From: Alentia gelatinosa
Lineage: Eukaryota > Annelida > Polychaeta > Phyllodocida > Polynoidae
Direction: 5' to 3'
DNA length: 64,000 bases
Assembly (NCBI GenBank): GCA_950022655.1
Contig: OX465584.1
Span: forward strand, 61,258,841 to 61,322,840
Shown: one piece after another, positions 44,307 to 55,211 of the stretch
Layout: each line of letters starts with the position of its first letter
Position numbering within the stretch: position 1 is the stretch's first letter
The notes under the pieces: generated by a model
What the model was told of the DNA's origin: nothing
Database searches by the model: none
Seen by the model: the letters and a program-made list of their open reading frames with translations, nothing else
Position numbers and translations under genes: made by a program

Positions 44307-44522
44307 ATGTCCCCAATGGCCGCCATTTTCGTTATCTCAATTATTGATCGAGTTGTCCGAAGCACTTGGGAAGATCCAATTCAGGACACACTGCGAAGCA
44401 ATCTGAAATGTGATCGTCACGGAAGTGCATGTGTTCTACCGCCGGGAGAGCCACCATATTGCTGTCATTATTGGCGAAATGTGCCCTGGGGCTTAGACCA
44501 ACTCATCTCTAAACTACATTAA
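44307..44522 (+). CDS. Candidate 71-aa ORF, unrecognised
   Basis: An ATG frame (CACC before the ATG, a good Kozak context) of 71 codons ends TAA. It begins MSPMAAIFVISIIDRVVRST, where a short hydrophobic stretch could be a weak signal anchor but is short for a signal peptide. The C-terminal half carries four Cys in the order C-C-CC (KCDRHGSACVLPPGEPPYCCHYWRN). GC content and sequence complexity are higher than in the AT-rich flanks. A possible splice acceptor (TTTATATTGCAG) lies about 65 bp upstream of the ATG. I recognise no family. It may be a host exon, a retroelement remnant or chance; ATGGCCGCCATTTT is a word common in repeats, which argues for caution. Confidence 0.3.
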   Translation: MSPMAAIFVISIIDRVVRSTWEDPIQDTLRSNLKCDRHGSACVLPPGEPPYCCHYWRNVPWGLDQLISKLH

Positions 44523-44562
44523 CTGGACTTGTGCGGTTTTAGTTACAGTGTATTTGTGGGGG

Positions 44563-45190
44563 TTTAACATAATATAATATGTGGAAAGATGGTTAGTTTG
44601 CCTGAATGAAATCTGTTTTGAGTTGTTTTGTTTGGAAATATCTCCGACCAAATATTATCATGAAACATCACGAGATTTCATATGATTGTTTACATGGCAT
44701 GAGTTGTCTTAGCTGAATGATAACAAGAAGCACAGCTGAGTGATATCTGTAGCAGAAGATAACGAATGCCATGTAAACAATTATGTGACATTGAGTGATG
44801 TTTAGATTTTATCCTACTCTATTATATGTTTTTAACTTGATATGTCACCAGTGGCATATAAATATTTTATGGCATAACCGTGGCATACAGACCCACCATG
44901 TTAAGTCTATGGAGATTTATATGAGGAGTAGGATAAAGACATAGTCGCTATGTCTCATTATCATCATAAAACTTATTATCATATGTCTCCATATTATTAT
45001 TATTGCTATTGTTATTGTTATTCTTATTCTTATTACTATTATTACTATCATCATTATTATTAAATACGCCATTTTATAAAATGAAACATGGTACGGTGTG
45101 CACAAATTGTTAGTTCGTGCACAGTGTGAAGAAAATAATCTGTACAGCTGGCCAGTAAATGTGAGCCATTCGTACACAGGTATATATGTA
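44563..45190. repeat. Dispersed repeat family H, copy 2, with CAP-1 insertion
   Basis: Flanks match 9541-9850 in order (GTTAGTTTGCCTGAATG; then TACGCCATTTTATA, ATTGTTAGTTCGTGCACAG, TACAGCTGGCCAGTAAA). A CAP-1 element (44663-44937) and an ATT/ATC-rich microsatellite (44990-45062) lie between. Sequence 45191-45483 has a minus-strand ATG frame (45362) without a recognised domain. Confidence 0.7.
44663..44937 (+). mobile_element. CAP-1 element (arm type AAACATCAC)
   Basis: The palindrome pairs AAACATCAC with a GATGTTT end, and TTGTTTACATGGCAT with ATGCCATGTAAACAA. The apex AGAAGCACAGCTGAG (to 44740) reads GA-AGC-ACA-GCT-GA-G. The module runs from GATTTTATCCTACTC to GAGTAGGATAAA (44937). Sister of 5706-5984. 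Confidence 0.8.
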
Positions 45191-45483
45191 GTAATATAGA
45201 GAAACTATCTTTTGGTTCCTGAGCCCGTATCGCCGGAGGTTTAAACCGAGTCCGAAATACTAAGGTCATATCATTGGCTTGACATCTATGTGTATCTCTG
45301 TTATTTACAATATATTCGTAATTTTCATCTTTCCAATGTAACCCTCTGTAGATTCGTCTCATATTGATGGTACTCGATACTGTACAATCTGTGAGTTATC
45401 CTTGATGATAGTAAATACGAACGTCCAAGAGCCTACTTTATCACTCAATCAAAACTAAAGATACAAAACAACATGTAATCCTT

Positions 45484-46072
45484 GGACCTGTTTCACTAGA
45501 CAGTGACATGTCTAGATGGCGTCTAGATGGTGTGTCCGGTTTTATAAGAACTAGACATTAGACTTCGTTTTGTCGGTTCTTGCTTGCACTGTTGGTGCTG
45601 CTTTTCATGTCTGTCTAATATTTTTGTCACGAAACTAGTGAAACAGGTCCATGACATGTAGATTTGTCTAATTCTTATGTTTGGGGTCTGTCTTTTCCTA
45701 ATGGCAGCTACTTGTGTTGTCACAAAACTAGACAATCCCAATGTCTGAATGGTGCCACAGACATGTCACGAAACTAGTGAAACAGGTCCCATGATGTGTA
45801 AATTTGTCTAATTCTTATATTTAGGGCCTGTCTTTTCCTAAGGGCAGCTACTTGTGTTGTCACAAAACCAGACAACCCAATCTGTCTGTATGGTGTCACA
45901 GACATGTCACGAAACTAGTGAAACAGGTCCCATGATGTGTAGATTTGTCTAATTCTTATGTTCGGGGTCTGTCTTTTCCTAATGGCAGCTACTTGTGTTG
46001 TAACAAAACTAGACAATCCCTATGTGTGTATGGTGTCACAGACATGTCACGAAACTAGTGAAACAGGTCCCT
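45484..46072. mobile_element. TIR element family G with right end in ~140-bp triplicate
   Basis: The left end GGACCTGTTTCACTAG pairs with GTCACGAAACTAGTGAAACA. That right end occurs four times (45626, 45765, 45906, 46046), about 140 bp apart. Each of the last three is preceded by AATTTGTCTAATTC or GATTTGTCTAATTC and ACTTGTGTTGT. The first 170 bp alone form a complete small element, and three extra end units follow it. Related copy: 55411-55702. Confidence 0.8.
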
Positions 46073-46610
46073 GGTTCGTGGTTGAAAGTACAGGTGGCAC
46101 CACTATTCCAATTCATGGCACATCAAATAAACTTTATATAGATCTCTAACTTTAATTCATTGACCTAAAACTGGGCTCGAATTGTACCTATAAAGGTTTC
46201 CTAGTAAGTCTGATGAATGCTTGGCATCTCTGTCATATCGCCTGCCATTTAAACTGACAGCATCCTCCATGTTTGATTTGGATTTCCTATGAATGTTAAC
46301 AGAGGTCTGTTGCTAATGGATCGTTAGTCTAACGTGGCAAGACCCTGTAGATGCCAACATTGTCAGACAACGAACACTGGCCTCGTTTGTCCCCCGGTGA
46401 TAATCGATATTTAGATTTCAGAGGAAATCTATTGTGTGGAATAATGTGTTGTTTGCTTCGAGTATCGCCAGGCTTCACGTTTCTCCCCTGTTTTAATTGT
46501 CTTTGCATTTCTTGTATGATAACATTATACGTATTCTGCAAAGTTCACTTTCTATTTATAAATGTTTACCTTATATGAAAATATGTTCCTATTCTATTTG
46601 CTGTATATGA
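46073..46610. other. No supported feature
   Basis: Frames on both strands (46329-46578) overlap without recognised domains; no repeat partner. Confidence 0.4.
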
Positions 46611-46947
46611 TATAAAAGCATATCTTACAATTCACAGTGGTGCCACCTGGTGATATTTAGATGCTTTCAATTGTCAGTGCAAATTTTCCAATAGGTACAA
46701 GAACCCAAAGTACAGGTGTTTATATATTTACTTAATTTATATAGGAAATGTATTGCAATTTCTTTCAGACTTTTTAAAACCTAATTCAGAGACTTCTGGT
46801 TTACAATACAGAATTGTGTAGTTCTACACATTTTTCATATTCTGCAAAATTTAACATGTGTTGTACAATACTTGGAGATCACCATATTAAACCTTGAGGA
46901 AAATTACATTTTAATTTTCATGATGAATTTCCAATTTGCCTTTAAGG
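46611..46947 (+). mobile_element. TIR element family E, shortened
   Basis: Ends TAAAAGCATATCTTACAATT and CCAATTTGCCTTTAA, with CACAGTGGTGCCACCTGGTG and ATATAGGAAATGTATTG. About 335 bp, so internal deletions relative to 30311. Confidence 0.7.
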
Positions 46948-47514
46948 TTCAGTACTGTATTTAAGAGTTGGAAAATATTGACAACCATGATTTCGTTCTT
47001 CTCATTTCAGGCACAAAAGGCATGATGCTTTTATATTCCTGATAATTGGTGAGTAAACTCTTTACTTTAATTATATTGTCACTCCTGTATGCATTATAAA
47101 TCCAAGTGCAACCCAAATGAAAACGGTGGCCAGTAAGAACGAGGCTTAGTGCTAAACCTATGGGGGTTTGAGGCTAGACTTATGTTTTTGGTCCCGTTTG
47201 TTACTTTTGAAGTGAAGTTTATAACTATCGTCTCTGAATAACTTTGTTTCAAAACTACGATGACAGTTGTTAAGTTTATTAAAAATTTGGATCTATAAGA
47301 TTGAAGAATGACACATATAATTTGGAACCTACATAGTCAAGGTACTGAGCGCCTATACCCGGAAATAGTATGGTTGCATCGGCTTCACTTTGGCTCCCTA
47401 TAAAAACTGACAAAATGTGGTGGGGACTGAATGGAGGCATCATTCTGTCCTGTGTGATAATGCCCCAAGGAATCAATCGGGCTACTAAAGCTAAACGGAC
47501 AGAATTTAATGAGC
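46948..47514. other. No supported feature
   Basis: No repeat partner or coding domain recognised. Confidence 0.4.
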
Positions 47515-47690
47515 TTCGTAGAGCTAAGTGGTATAGGGGTGTTCGCCTTGAGCATGGGAGGTCAGGCGTTCAAACCCCGGTGAGGTCATATCAAAGACTT
47601 ACACAAAAATGGTACCCACTGCCCATTCGGCTTAACACCCGCCATTAGAATGAGGCATTGGGGGCTAGGGCCCGAGTGGAAGAATGTATG
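47515..47690 (+). mobile_element. tRNA-derived SINE, second family
   Basis: A box GAGCTAAGTGGTATAGG (47521-47537) and B box GCGTTCAAACCCC (47566-47578) at tRNA-like spacing. A body (AAAATGGTACCCACTGCC, GGCATTGGGGGCTAGG) follows that is unlike the 12117 family. No closing acceptor stem, so it is not a working tRNA gene. The 3' end is unclear. Bases 47691-47960 are unassigned. Confidence 0.7.
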
Positions 47691-47962
47691 TATCGCTGAA
47701 TTCTGTGATTGTACACACAATTTTCCCTTAATGAAAAATTCCTTTAAAAAACCAAAACACATTCGCTCACATTGTTTTGTATCACTGTTTGAGTAGATGT
47801 GACAAGGAGCTTGGGAAGATAAATGAACACGCAAAGAGTACTTGACAAGCAGCTAGACTTATCCTGACCAAGTCGACTCGATTTATCGTTATATTGTAAG
47901 AATGCAGGGATAATACAGAATGCACATCAATAGATTTATTGGAATGGGTAAAACAATGGAAG

Positions 47963-47987
47963 ATATATATATATATATATATATATA
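47963..47987. repeat. (AT)n microsatellite
   Basis: About 12 AT units, directly at the TA target of the next element. Confidence 0.95.
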
Positions 47988-48151
47988 CAGTAGAACCCCG
48001 CCTAACGTGGTCACCCCGCGTTAACGGACACCTTTGCTCAGAATGGTTGCCTCTATTCGAAGTTTATTTTAACCCCGTGTGAGCAGACACCCCGTGTAAG
48101 CGGACACTTTGGCCTGGAACGAAGGGTGCCCGCTAATGTGGGGTTCTACTG
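47988..48151. mobile_element. Pogo/Tigger-like MITE, 164 bp
   Basis: Ends CAGTAGAACCCCGC and GGGGTTCTACTG, flanked by TA on both sides. Interior AACCCCGTGTGAGCAG and GTAAGCGGACACTTTGG as in 19153-20452. Non-autonomous. Confidence 0.8.
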
Positions 48152-48156
48152 TATAC

Positions 48157-48432
48157 TTATCTCACCCCTGGTATTTTTGTCCCATGGACTTAATATTTGG
48201 AATTCGTTCTCCATGCTCCTCCAAGTATTGAAGCCCGTTCTCTACGAACTATATCCTGTGTGTCATCCATTCTTTTAGTGTATACAGGGGTGAGATTAAT
48301 ACAGAAAGCAACTCGTTTGGGTCAAAGTCGCTCCTCTCCAACTCGTTTGAATGCTACGTGATATTCACTCGCCTGTCGCTTCGTTCATATCACTCCACAT
48401 CAAACTCATAGAGAACTTCTTCTTGAAAGTAT
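48157..48432 (-). mobile_element. CAP-2 element (arm type TTGGTCA)
   Basis: The module from CTTATCTCACCCCTGGT to CAGGGGTGAGATTAA (about 48306) includes the CCATGGACTTAATATTTGG box. The palindrome pairs GGTCAAAGTCG with its partner less perfectly than at 31412. The apex CTCGCCTGTCGCTTC (48368-48382) is a GACA-loop form on the minus strand. It starts five bases after the pogo-like MITE ends. Confidence 0.75.
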
Positions 48433-48540
48433 TAGATGCTAAGAAGCAGCTGCATCAAGATATATATAGCCACTGAAAATATATCATAAGCCAGTTTCTA
48501 TTGGCCGACGAAAGAGGCGGAGATTCTTTTAGGTCTCCTA

Positions 48541-48669
48541 TAGACCCGTTTCCATTGACTGATGTTGCGTCAGTCGTGCCAAAGGTCCGACAGTGGGTCC
48601 TGAATGTAGATCGGTGGCGGCCGATGGAAACGATCTACACCGTTTTCGTCAGCCAATTGAAACGGGCGT
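48541..48669. mobile_element. MITE family D, short copy
   Basis: Ends TAGACCCGTTTCCATTGACT and AGCCAATTGAAACGGGC are inverted; interior CGGTGGCGGCCGATGGAAAC. Related to 60271-60564. A further TTTTATCTCACCCTT module end, without partner, is at 48758-48772. Confidence 0.7.
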
Positions 48670-48825
48670 TATGAGTTTATGATTGCCAAGTAAGATTACG
48701 CAACAAACCAAGACAAATGACGTATTTTCAGCAGCTGTGGATTGAGTGCGGTTCAGATTTTATCTCACCCTTATCACTGACTGATCGACTTATGTTTGTG
48801 GTGTCATCGCCCATACTATTGTAAA

Positions 48826-49062
48826 ACTGGATAAGTATTAATCTTGACCACCTTATGCCACGTCGGAAGTTTTGGCTCCAGACTTCACTCAGCCTTGCCT
48901 TATGAAGTTACAATGCCAAGCTGCAGTCGTGGCATACGGTGGCCAAGAATAAAACGAATCAGGTTTTGATTTTATCCGACCCTGTCTCCTGGATTATCGA
49001 ATATTACGTGATACGTTTCCAATGTAAAGTCTATGGGGGAAATGAGTAGGGGTGGGATAAAG
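48826..49062 (+). mobile_element. CAP-1 element with reversed palindrome interior
   Basis: The outer arms (TTAATCTTGACCACC; GGTGGCCAAGAATAAAACGA) and the module start (CAGGTTTTGATTTTATCC) are in the same orientation as at 43505. The inner part (GAAGTTTTGGCTCC, apex CTCAGCCTTGCCTTA at 48888-48902) is the reverse complement of that copy's interior. The module ends GGGGTGGGATAAA at 49062. Confidence 0.75.
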
Positions 49063-49342
49063 ACATAAATGTTATAGGCTCCTCTGAGAGATCTAAGTCT
49101 AGATTTGTGAGAGATATTCAGTTTATGGGAAGTCTGTGTCTCAAGGCAACTGCCTCCGATTCCTATCACATGACACTGAAACAGCTGAGCTCCAACGATT
49201 ATATTGATAATCAACGACATTAAATTACCAATAAAAAGGCATAACTCTAACGTGAGGGTGCTGATACCATTTAACTTACTGTTGAAAGCGTGCTTTACTT
49301 TTTTATTAACGATACTACACATATTTATAAGAAGCATCGTTA

Positions 49343-49449
49343 TATCAAGAGACGTCACAAATTTGAGTCTGAGTTTATTTATGCCACGCATTTTGTTGGC
49401 TCCATAATTTCAAGTCGAGTCAAAGACGAGTGAGATTACGGAGCCAACA
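49343..49449 (+). mobile_element. CAP-1 palindrome cut by the 86-bp array
   Basis: AGAGACGTCACAAATTTGAG to the apex GAGTCAAAGACGAG (49417-49430) and GGAGCCAAC match 1660-1799. The right arm stops abruptly where the 86-bp repeat starts. Sequence 49063-49342 is unassigned. Confidence 0.7.
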
Positions 49450-50758
49450 CACACTCGTCCTGCCCACTCGTCTCTCGGTGTGTTCTCAGTAATGGCGACA
49501 TGTGTATGTTGTGTTGTCCGCCACTTTTACTCCCACACACTCGTGCTGCCCTCTCGTCTCTCGGTGTGTTCTCAGTAATGGCGACATGTGTATGTTGTGT
49601 TGTCCGCCACTTTTACTCCCACACACTCGTGCTGCCCTCTCGTCTCTCGGTGTGTTCTCAGTAATGGCGACATGTGTATGTTGTGTTGTCCGCCACTTTT
49701 ACTCCCACACACTCGTGCTGCCCTCTCGTCTCTCGGTGTGTTCTCAGTAATGGCGACATGTGTATGTTGTGTTGTCCGCCACTTTTACTCCCACACACTC
49801 GTGCTGCCCTCTCGTCTCTCGGTGTGTTCTCAGTAATAGAGACACACATGTGTGTTGTGTTGTCCGCCACGTTCACTCCCACACACTCGTCCTGCCCTCC
49901 CGTCTCTCGGTGTGTTCTCAGTAATGGAGAGACATGTGTTGTGTCGTCCGCCACGTTCACTCCCCACACACTCGTCCTGCCCACCCGTCTCTCGGTGTGT
50001 TCTCAGTATTGGAGACACGCATGTGTGTTGTGTTGTGTTGTCCGCCACGTTCACTCCCACACACTCGTCCTGCCCCGTCTCTCGGTGTGTTCTCAGTAAT
50101 TGAGACACACGAGTGTGTTGTGTTGTCTGCCACGTTCACCCCACACACTCGTCCTGCCCTCTCGCCTCTCGGTGTGTTCTCAGTAATGGAGGCACACGTG
50201 TGTGTTGTGTTGTCCGCCACGTTCACTCCCACACACTCGTCCTGCCCACTCGTCTCTAGGTGTGTTCTCAGTAATAGAGACACACGTGTGTCTTGTGTGG
50301 CCCGCCACGTTCACTCCCCACACTCGTCCTGCCCACTCGTCTCTCGGTGTGATCTCAGTAATGGAGACATGTGTTGTGTTGTCCGCCACGTTCACTCCCA
50401 CACTCGTCCTGCCCCGTCTCTCGGTGTGTTCTCAGTAACGGAGACATGTGTTGTGTGTTGTGTTGTCCACCACATTCACTCCCCACACTCGTCTCTCGGT
50501 GTGTTCTCAGTAATGGAGGCACATGTGTTGTGTGTTGTGTTGCCCACCACGTTCACCCCCCACACACTCGTCCTGCCCACCCGTCTCTCGGTGTATTTTC
50601 AGTAATGGAGACACACATGTGTTGTGTGTTGTGTTGTCGGCCACGTTCACTCCCACACACGTCCTGCCCACCCATCTCTCGGTGTGTTCTCAGTAATGGA
50701 GACATGTGTTGTGTTGTCCTCCAAGTTTACCACCCACACTCTCGTCCTGCCTACTCGT
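49449..50758. repeat. 86-bp minisatellite, about 15 copies
   Basis: The unit holds CTCTCGGTGTGTTCTCAGTA, ATGTTGTGTTGTCCGCCAC and CTCCCACACACTCGT. The first four units are nearly identical (86 bp); later units vary in length by a few bases and in ACGTTCAC/ACTTTTAC. All frames across it are repeat-derived. Confidence 0.95.
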
Positions 50759-50883
50759 CTCCTGGTCATCTATTATTGATGACTCGAGGACCTGCAGACC
50801 GCCTTCTGAGAGCTGCTCATTACTCAGTGCTTTGAGCTGCTCCCAAAGACACTCTTTTTAAGTCGTCATCGTCCACTGTTAAG

Positions 50884-51567
50884 GACTGATTCCATTTTGG
50901 CTGAATTTTGTGCCGATGGCCAATCAGGCCCTAATCGGGGGTTTACGTTAGCCCTGATCTGAAAAGGGACCAAATGTGGGACCGAATGTGGCCCGAGCAA
51001 ATTGGTTAAATCGAAACGTCATTCTGATTTAAGGCTTGATACTATTTTGGCTGAATTAGGTGCTGATTATTCACTAATCGGGGTTTGTGTTAGCCCTGAT
51101 CTGAATAGGGACCAAACATGAAGGATTTGGACAAAAATGGGTAAACGGAATCAACATAGCGACATAACGCTTGATTCTGTTTTTTAGGTGCCAATCACTA
51201 TTCAGCCCCTAATCGGGGGGTTGTGTTAGCCCTGACCTGAATAGGGACAAAACATGGCCGAGCAAATTGGGTAAATCGAAACGCCATTCTGATTTAACAC
51301 ATGATTACATTTTGGCCAAACTAGGTGCTGATTATTCACTAATCGGGGGGCTGCTTTAGCCCTGATCTGAATAGGGACCGAACATGGTCTGAGCAGGATT
51401 TGGACAAAAATGAGGTAAATAGAATCAACATTCTGACTTCAGGCTTGATTTCATTTCGGCTTAATTAGGTGCAGATCACCACTCAGGCCCTAGTCGGGGG
51501 TTGCGTTAGCCCTGATCTGAATAGGGACCGAATGTGCCCTGAGAAAATTGGGTAAATTAAAACACCA
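50884..51567. repeat. ~140-bp degenerate tandem repeat, 5 copies
   Basis: GTTAGCCCTGATCTGA recurs near 50948, 51090, 51226, 51356 and 51506 (spacings 130-150). AATCGGGG precedes it and CTGATTTAAG-type links follow. Confidence 0.85.
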
Positions 51568-54500
51568 TTGAGGATGGGAGACGGTGGATTGTAGACGGTG
51601 GATGGTAAACTGTAGGTGGATGGGAAACTGTAGGTGGATGGCAGACCGTGGATTGTGGTGGTAGCGTGACGGGCTCTGGGCTGATTGGTGCTGGCAGGAG
51701 TTAGTGATCTGAACACAGCGTGTTTGTAAGTGAGGATAGGAGACGGTGGATTGTAGACCGTGGATGGGAGACCATAGATTGTTGTGACGGTGGATGGCAG
51801 ACGGTGGATTGTGGTGGTAGCGTGATGGGCACTGGGCTGATCGGTGCCGGCAGGAGTTAGTGATCTGAACACGGCATGTTTGTAAGTGAGGATAGGAGAT
51901 GGTGGATTGTAGACAGTGGATGGCAGACCTTAGATTGTTGTGACGGTGGATGGCAGACAGTGGATTGTGGTGGTAGCGTGACGGGCTCTGGGCTGATCGG
52001 TGCCGGCAGGAGTTGGTGATTTGAACATGATAAGTTTGTAAGTGTTAGTGAGGATGTGAGACTGTGGATTGTTGTGACGGTGGATAGGAGAATTTGGATC
52101 ATGGTGGTAGCGTGACAGGCTCTGGGCTGATTGGTGCCAGCAGGAGTTAGTGATCTGAACACAGCGTGTTTGTAAGTGAGGATAGGAGATGGTGGATTGT
52201 AGACGGTGGATTGTAGTGATTGTGGATAGCAGACCATGTATCATAGTGGTAGTGTGACAGGCTCTGGGCATGTTTCTAGGTGAGGATGGGTGACTGTGGA
52301 TTGTCGTGGTAGCTTGACTGGTGCTGGGCCAACAGGAGTTAGTGATCCGAACACGGCATGTTTGTATGTGAGGATGGGAGATGGTGGATGGGAGACTGTG
52401 GATTGTTGTGACGGTGGATGGCAGAGTGTGTATTGTAGTGAACGTGGATTGTGGTGGTTGCGTGACGGGCTCTGGGCTGATTGGTGCCGGCAGGAGTCAG
52501 TGATCTGAACACAGCATGTGTGTAAGTGAGGATAGAAGATGGTGGATGGGAGACGATGGATTGTAGACAGTGGATGGGAGACCGTAGATTGTTATGGCGG
52601 TGATTGGCAGACCGAGGATTGTGGTGGTAGCGTGACGGGCTCTGGGCTGATTGGTGCCGGCAGGAGTTAGTGATCTGAACACAGCGTGTTTGTAAGTGAG
52701 GATAGGAGACGGTGGATTGTAGATGGTGGATTGTAGACAGTGGATGGGAGACCGTAGATTGTTGTGACGGTGGATGGCAGACAGTGGATTGTGGTGGTAG
52801 CGTGATAGACTCTGGGCTGATCGGTGCCGGCAGGAGTTAGTGACCTGAACACAGCATGTTTGTAAGTGAGGATAGGAGACGGTGGATTGTAGACGGTGGA
52901 TTGTAGACCGTGGATGGGAGACCTTAGATTGTTCTGACGGTGGATGGCAGACAGTGGATTGTGGTGGTAGCGTGACGGGCTCTGGGCTGATCGGTGCCAG
53001 CAGGAGTTAGTGATCTGAACACGGCGTGTTTGTAAGTGAGGATAGGAGACGGTGTATTATCCTGACGGTGGATGGCAGACCATGGATTGTAGAGACCGTT
53101 GATTATCGTCGTAGTGTAACGGGCACTGGGCTGATAGGTGCCAGGAGGAGTTAGTGATCTGAACACAGCGTGAGGATGGGAGACTGTCAATTGTTTTGAA
53201 GGTGGATGGCAGACCCTGCATTATAGTGACGGTGGATCATGTTGGTAGTGTGACTGGCCCTGGGCTGATTGGTGCCAGCAGGAGTGTAAGTGCTGGCAGG
53301 AGTTAGTGATCTGAACACGGCATGTGTGTAAGTGAGGATTGGAGACGGTGGATTGTAGACAGTGGATGGGAGACCTTAGATTGTTATGACGGTGGATGGC
53401 AGACGGTGGATTGTGGTGGTAGCATGATGGGCTCTGGGCTGATCGGTGCCGGCAGGAGTTAGTGATCTGAACACAGCATGTGTGTAAGTGAGGATAGGAG
53501 ACGGTGGATGGGAGACAATGGATTGTAGGTGGTGGATGGGAGACCTTAGATTGTTGTGACGGTGGATGGCAGACGGTGGATTGTGGTGGTAGCGTGATGG
53601 GCACTGGGCTGATCGGTGCCGGCAGGAGTTAGTGATCTGAACATGGCGTGTTTGTAAGTGAGGGTAGGAGACGGTGGATTGTAGACCTTGGATGAGAGAC
53701 CGTAGATTGTTGTGATGGGGGATGGCAGACGGTGGATTGTGGTGGTAGCGTGACGGGCTCTGGGCTGATCGGTGCCGGCAGGAGTTAGTGATCTGAACAC
53801 AGCATGTGTGTAAGTGAGGATAGGAGACGGTGGATGGGAGACGATGGATTGTAGGTGGTGGATGGGAGACCTTAGATTGTTATGGCGGTAGATGGCAGAC
53901 AGTGGATTGTGGTGGTAGCGTGATGGGCACTGGGCTGATTGGTGCCGGCAGGAGTTAGTGATCTGAACACGGCGTGTTTGTAAGTGAGGATAGGAGACAG
54001 TGGATTGTAGACGGTGGATTGTAGACAGTGGATGGGAGACCATAGATTGTTGTGACGGTGGATGGCAGACAGTGGATTGTGGTGGTAGCGTGACGGGCTC
54101 TGGGCTGATCGGTGCCAGCAGGAGTTAGTGATCTGGACACGGTGTGTGTGTAAGTGAGGATAGGAGACGGTGGATTGTGGGTGGTGGATGGGAGACCGTA
54201 GATTGTTGTGACGGTGGATGGCCGACGGTGGATTTTGGTGGTAGCGCGATGGGCACTGGGCTGATTGGTGCCAGCAGGAGTTAGTGATCTGAACACGGCG
54301 TGTTTGTAAGTGAGGATAGGAGACGGTGGATTGTAGAAAGTGGATTGTAGACAGTGGATGGGAGACCTTAGATTGTTGTGATGGTGGATGGCAGACAGTG
54401 GATTGTGGTGGTAGCGTGACGGGCTCTGGGCTGATCGGTGCCGGCAGGAGTTAGTGATCTGAACACGGCATGTGTGTAAGTGAGGATAAGAGACGGTGGA

Positions 54501-54798
54501 TTGTAGACAGTGGATGGGAGACCTTAGATTATTATGACGGTGGATGGCAGATGGTGGATTGTGGTGGTAGCGTGATGGGCACTGGGCTGATCGGTGCCGG
54601 CAGGAGTTAGTGACCTGAACACAGCATGTGTGTAAGTGAGGATAGGAGACGGTGGATTGTAGACAGTGGATGGGAGACCTTAGATTGTTATGGCGGTGGA
54701 TGGCAGACGGTGGATTGTGGTGGTAGCGTGACGGGCTCTGGGCTGATCGGTGCCGGCAGGAGTTAGTGATCTGAACACGGCGTGTTTGTAAGTGAGGA
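51568..54798. repeat. ~160-bp minisatellite, about 20 copies (3.2 kb)
   Basis: Each unit has CTCTGGGCTGATCGGTGCCG, GCAGGAGTTAGTGATCTGAA, CACGGCGTGTTTGTAAGTGA and a variable number of short GGTGGATTGTAGAC-like sub-units, so length varies (about 125-180 bp). Long minus-strand frames (up to 288 codons) are artefacts of the missing stops in the unit. It starts where the 140-bp array ends. Confidence 0.95.
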
Positions 54799-55211
54799 TC
54801 AATGCGAACACACATCGACAATAGGTCTAGTCGGGCGCGGCCGGCCCAGCCGTGTCGAGGTGTGAGACTAACCGATCAATCATTACACCACGCCGCTACC
54901 ACACCAGTCCCTGCCACGCCACAGTACCTTAAACCCCCAATGTCTTTACAATCAGTTATTCACACATCTAGATACTTACTTTTAGAGGAATACTAAGAAG
55001 AAAACTCACGAGATGAAAATATCTTGGTTCGTACTCCAGTTATTTTTATCGAGTGACTGTCTGATATTATCTCATCTAGTATTACATTATTGATTGATAA
55101 AATAAACCGAAAAGAAAAAAATCAATAATTCAAATTTTCTATGGGTTTCCGCTCCTTCCCATTTAATGGTAATCTCTGAAAGACAGACAGACATGGTTCC
55201 ATAATGATCTA
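54799..55211. other. No supported feature
   Basis: A short GC-rich edge (GGGCGCGGCCGGCCCAGCCG) at 54828-54850, then AT-rich sequence. Confidence 0.4.

Noticed and set aside
49502..50835. ORFs of 82-223 codons in the 86-bp array
   Set aside because: Overlapping frames are open on both strands and the translation simply repeats the unit.
51483..54821. Minus-strand ORFs up to 288 codons
   Set aside because: They lie wholly in the ~160-bp minisatellite and shift frame between units; Pro/Thr/Ser/His-rich translation without any domain.
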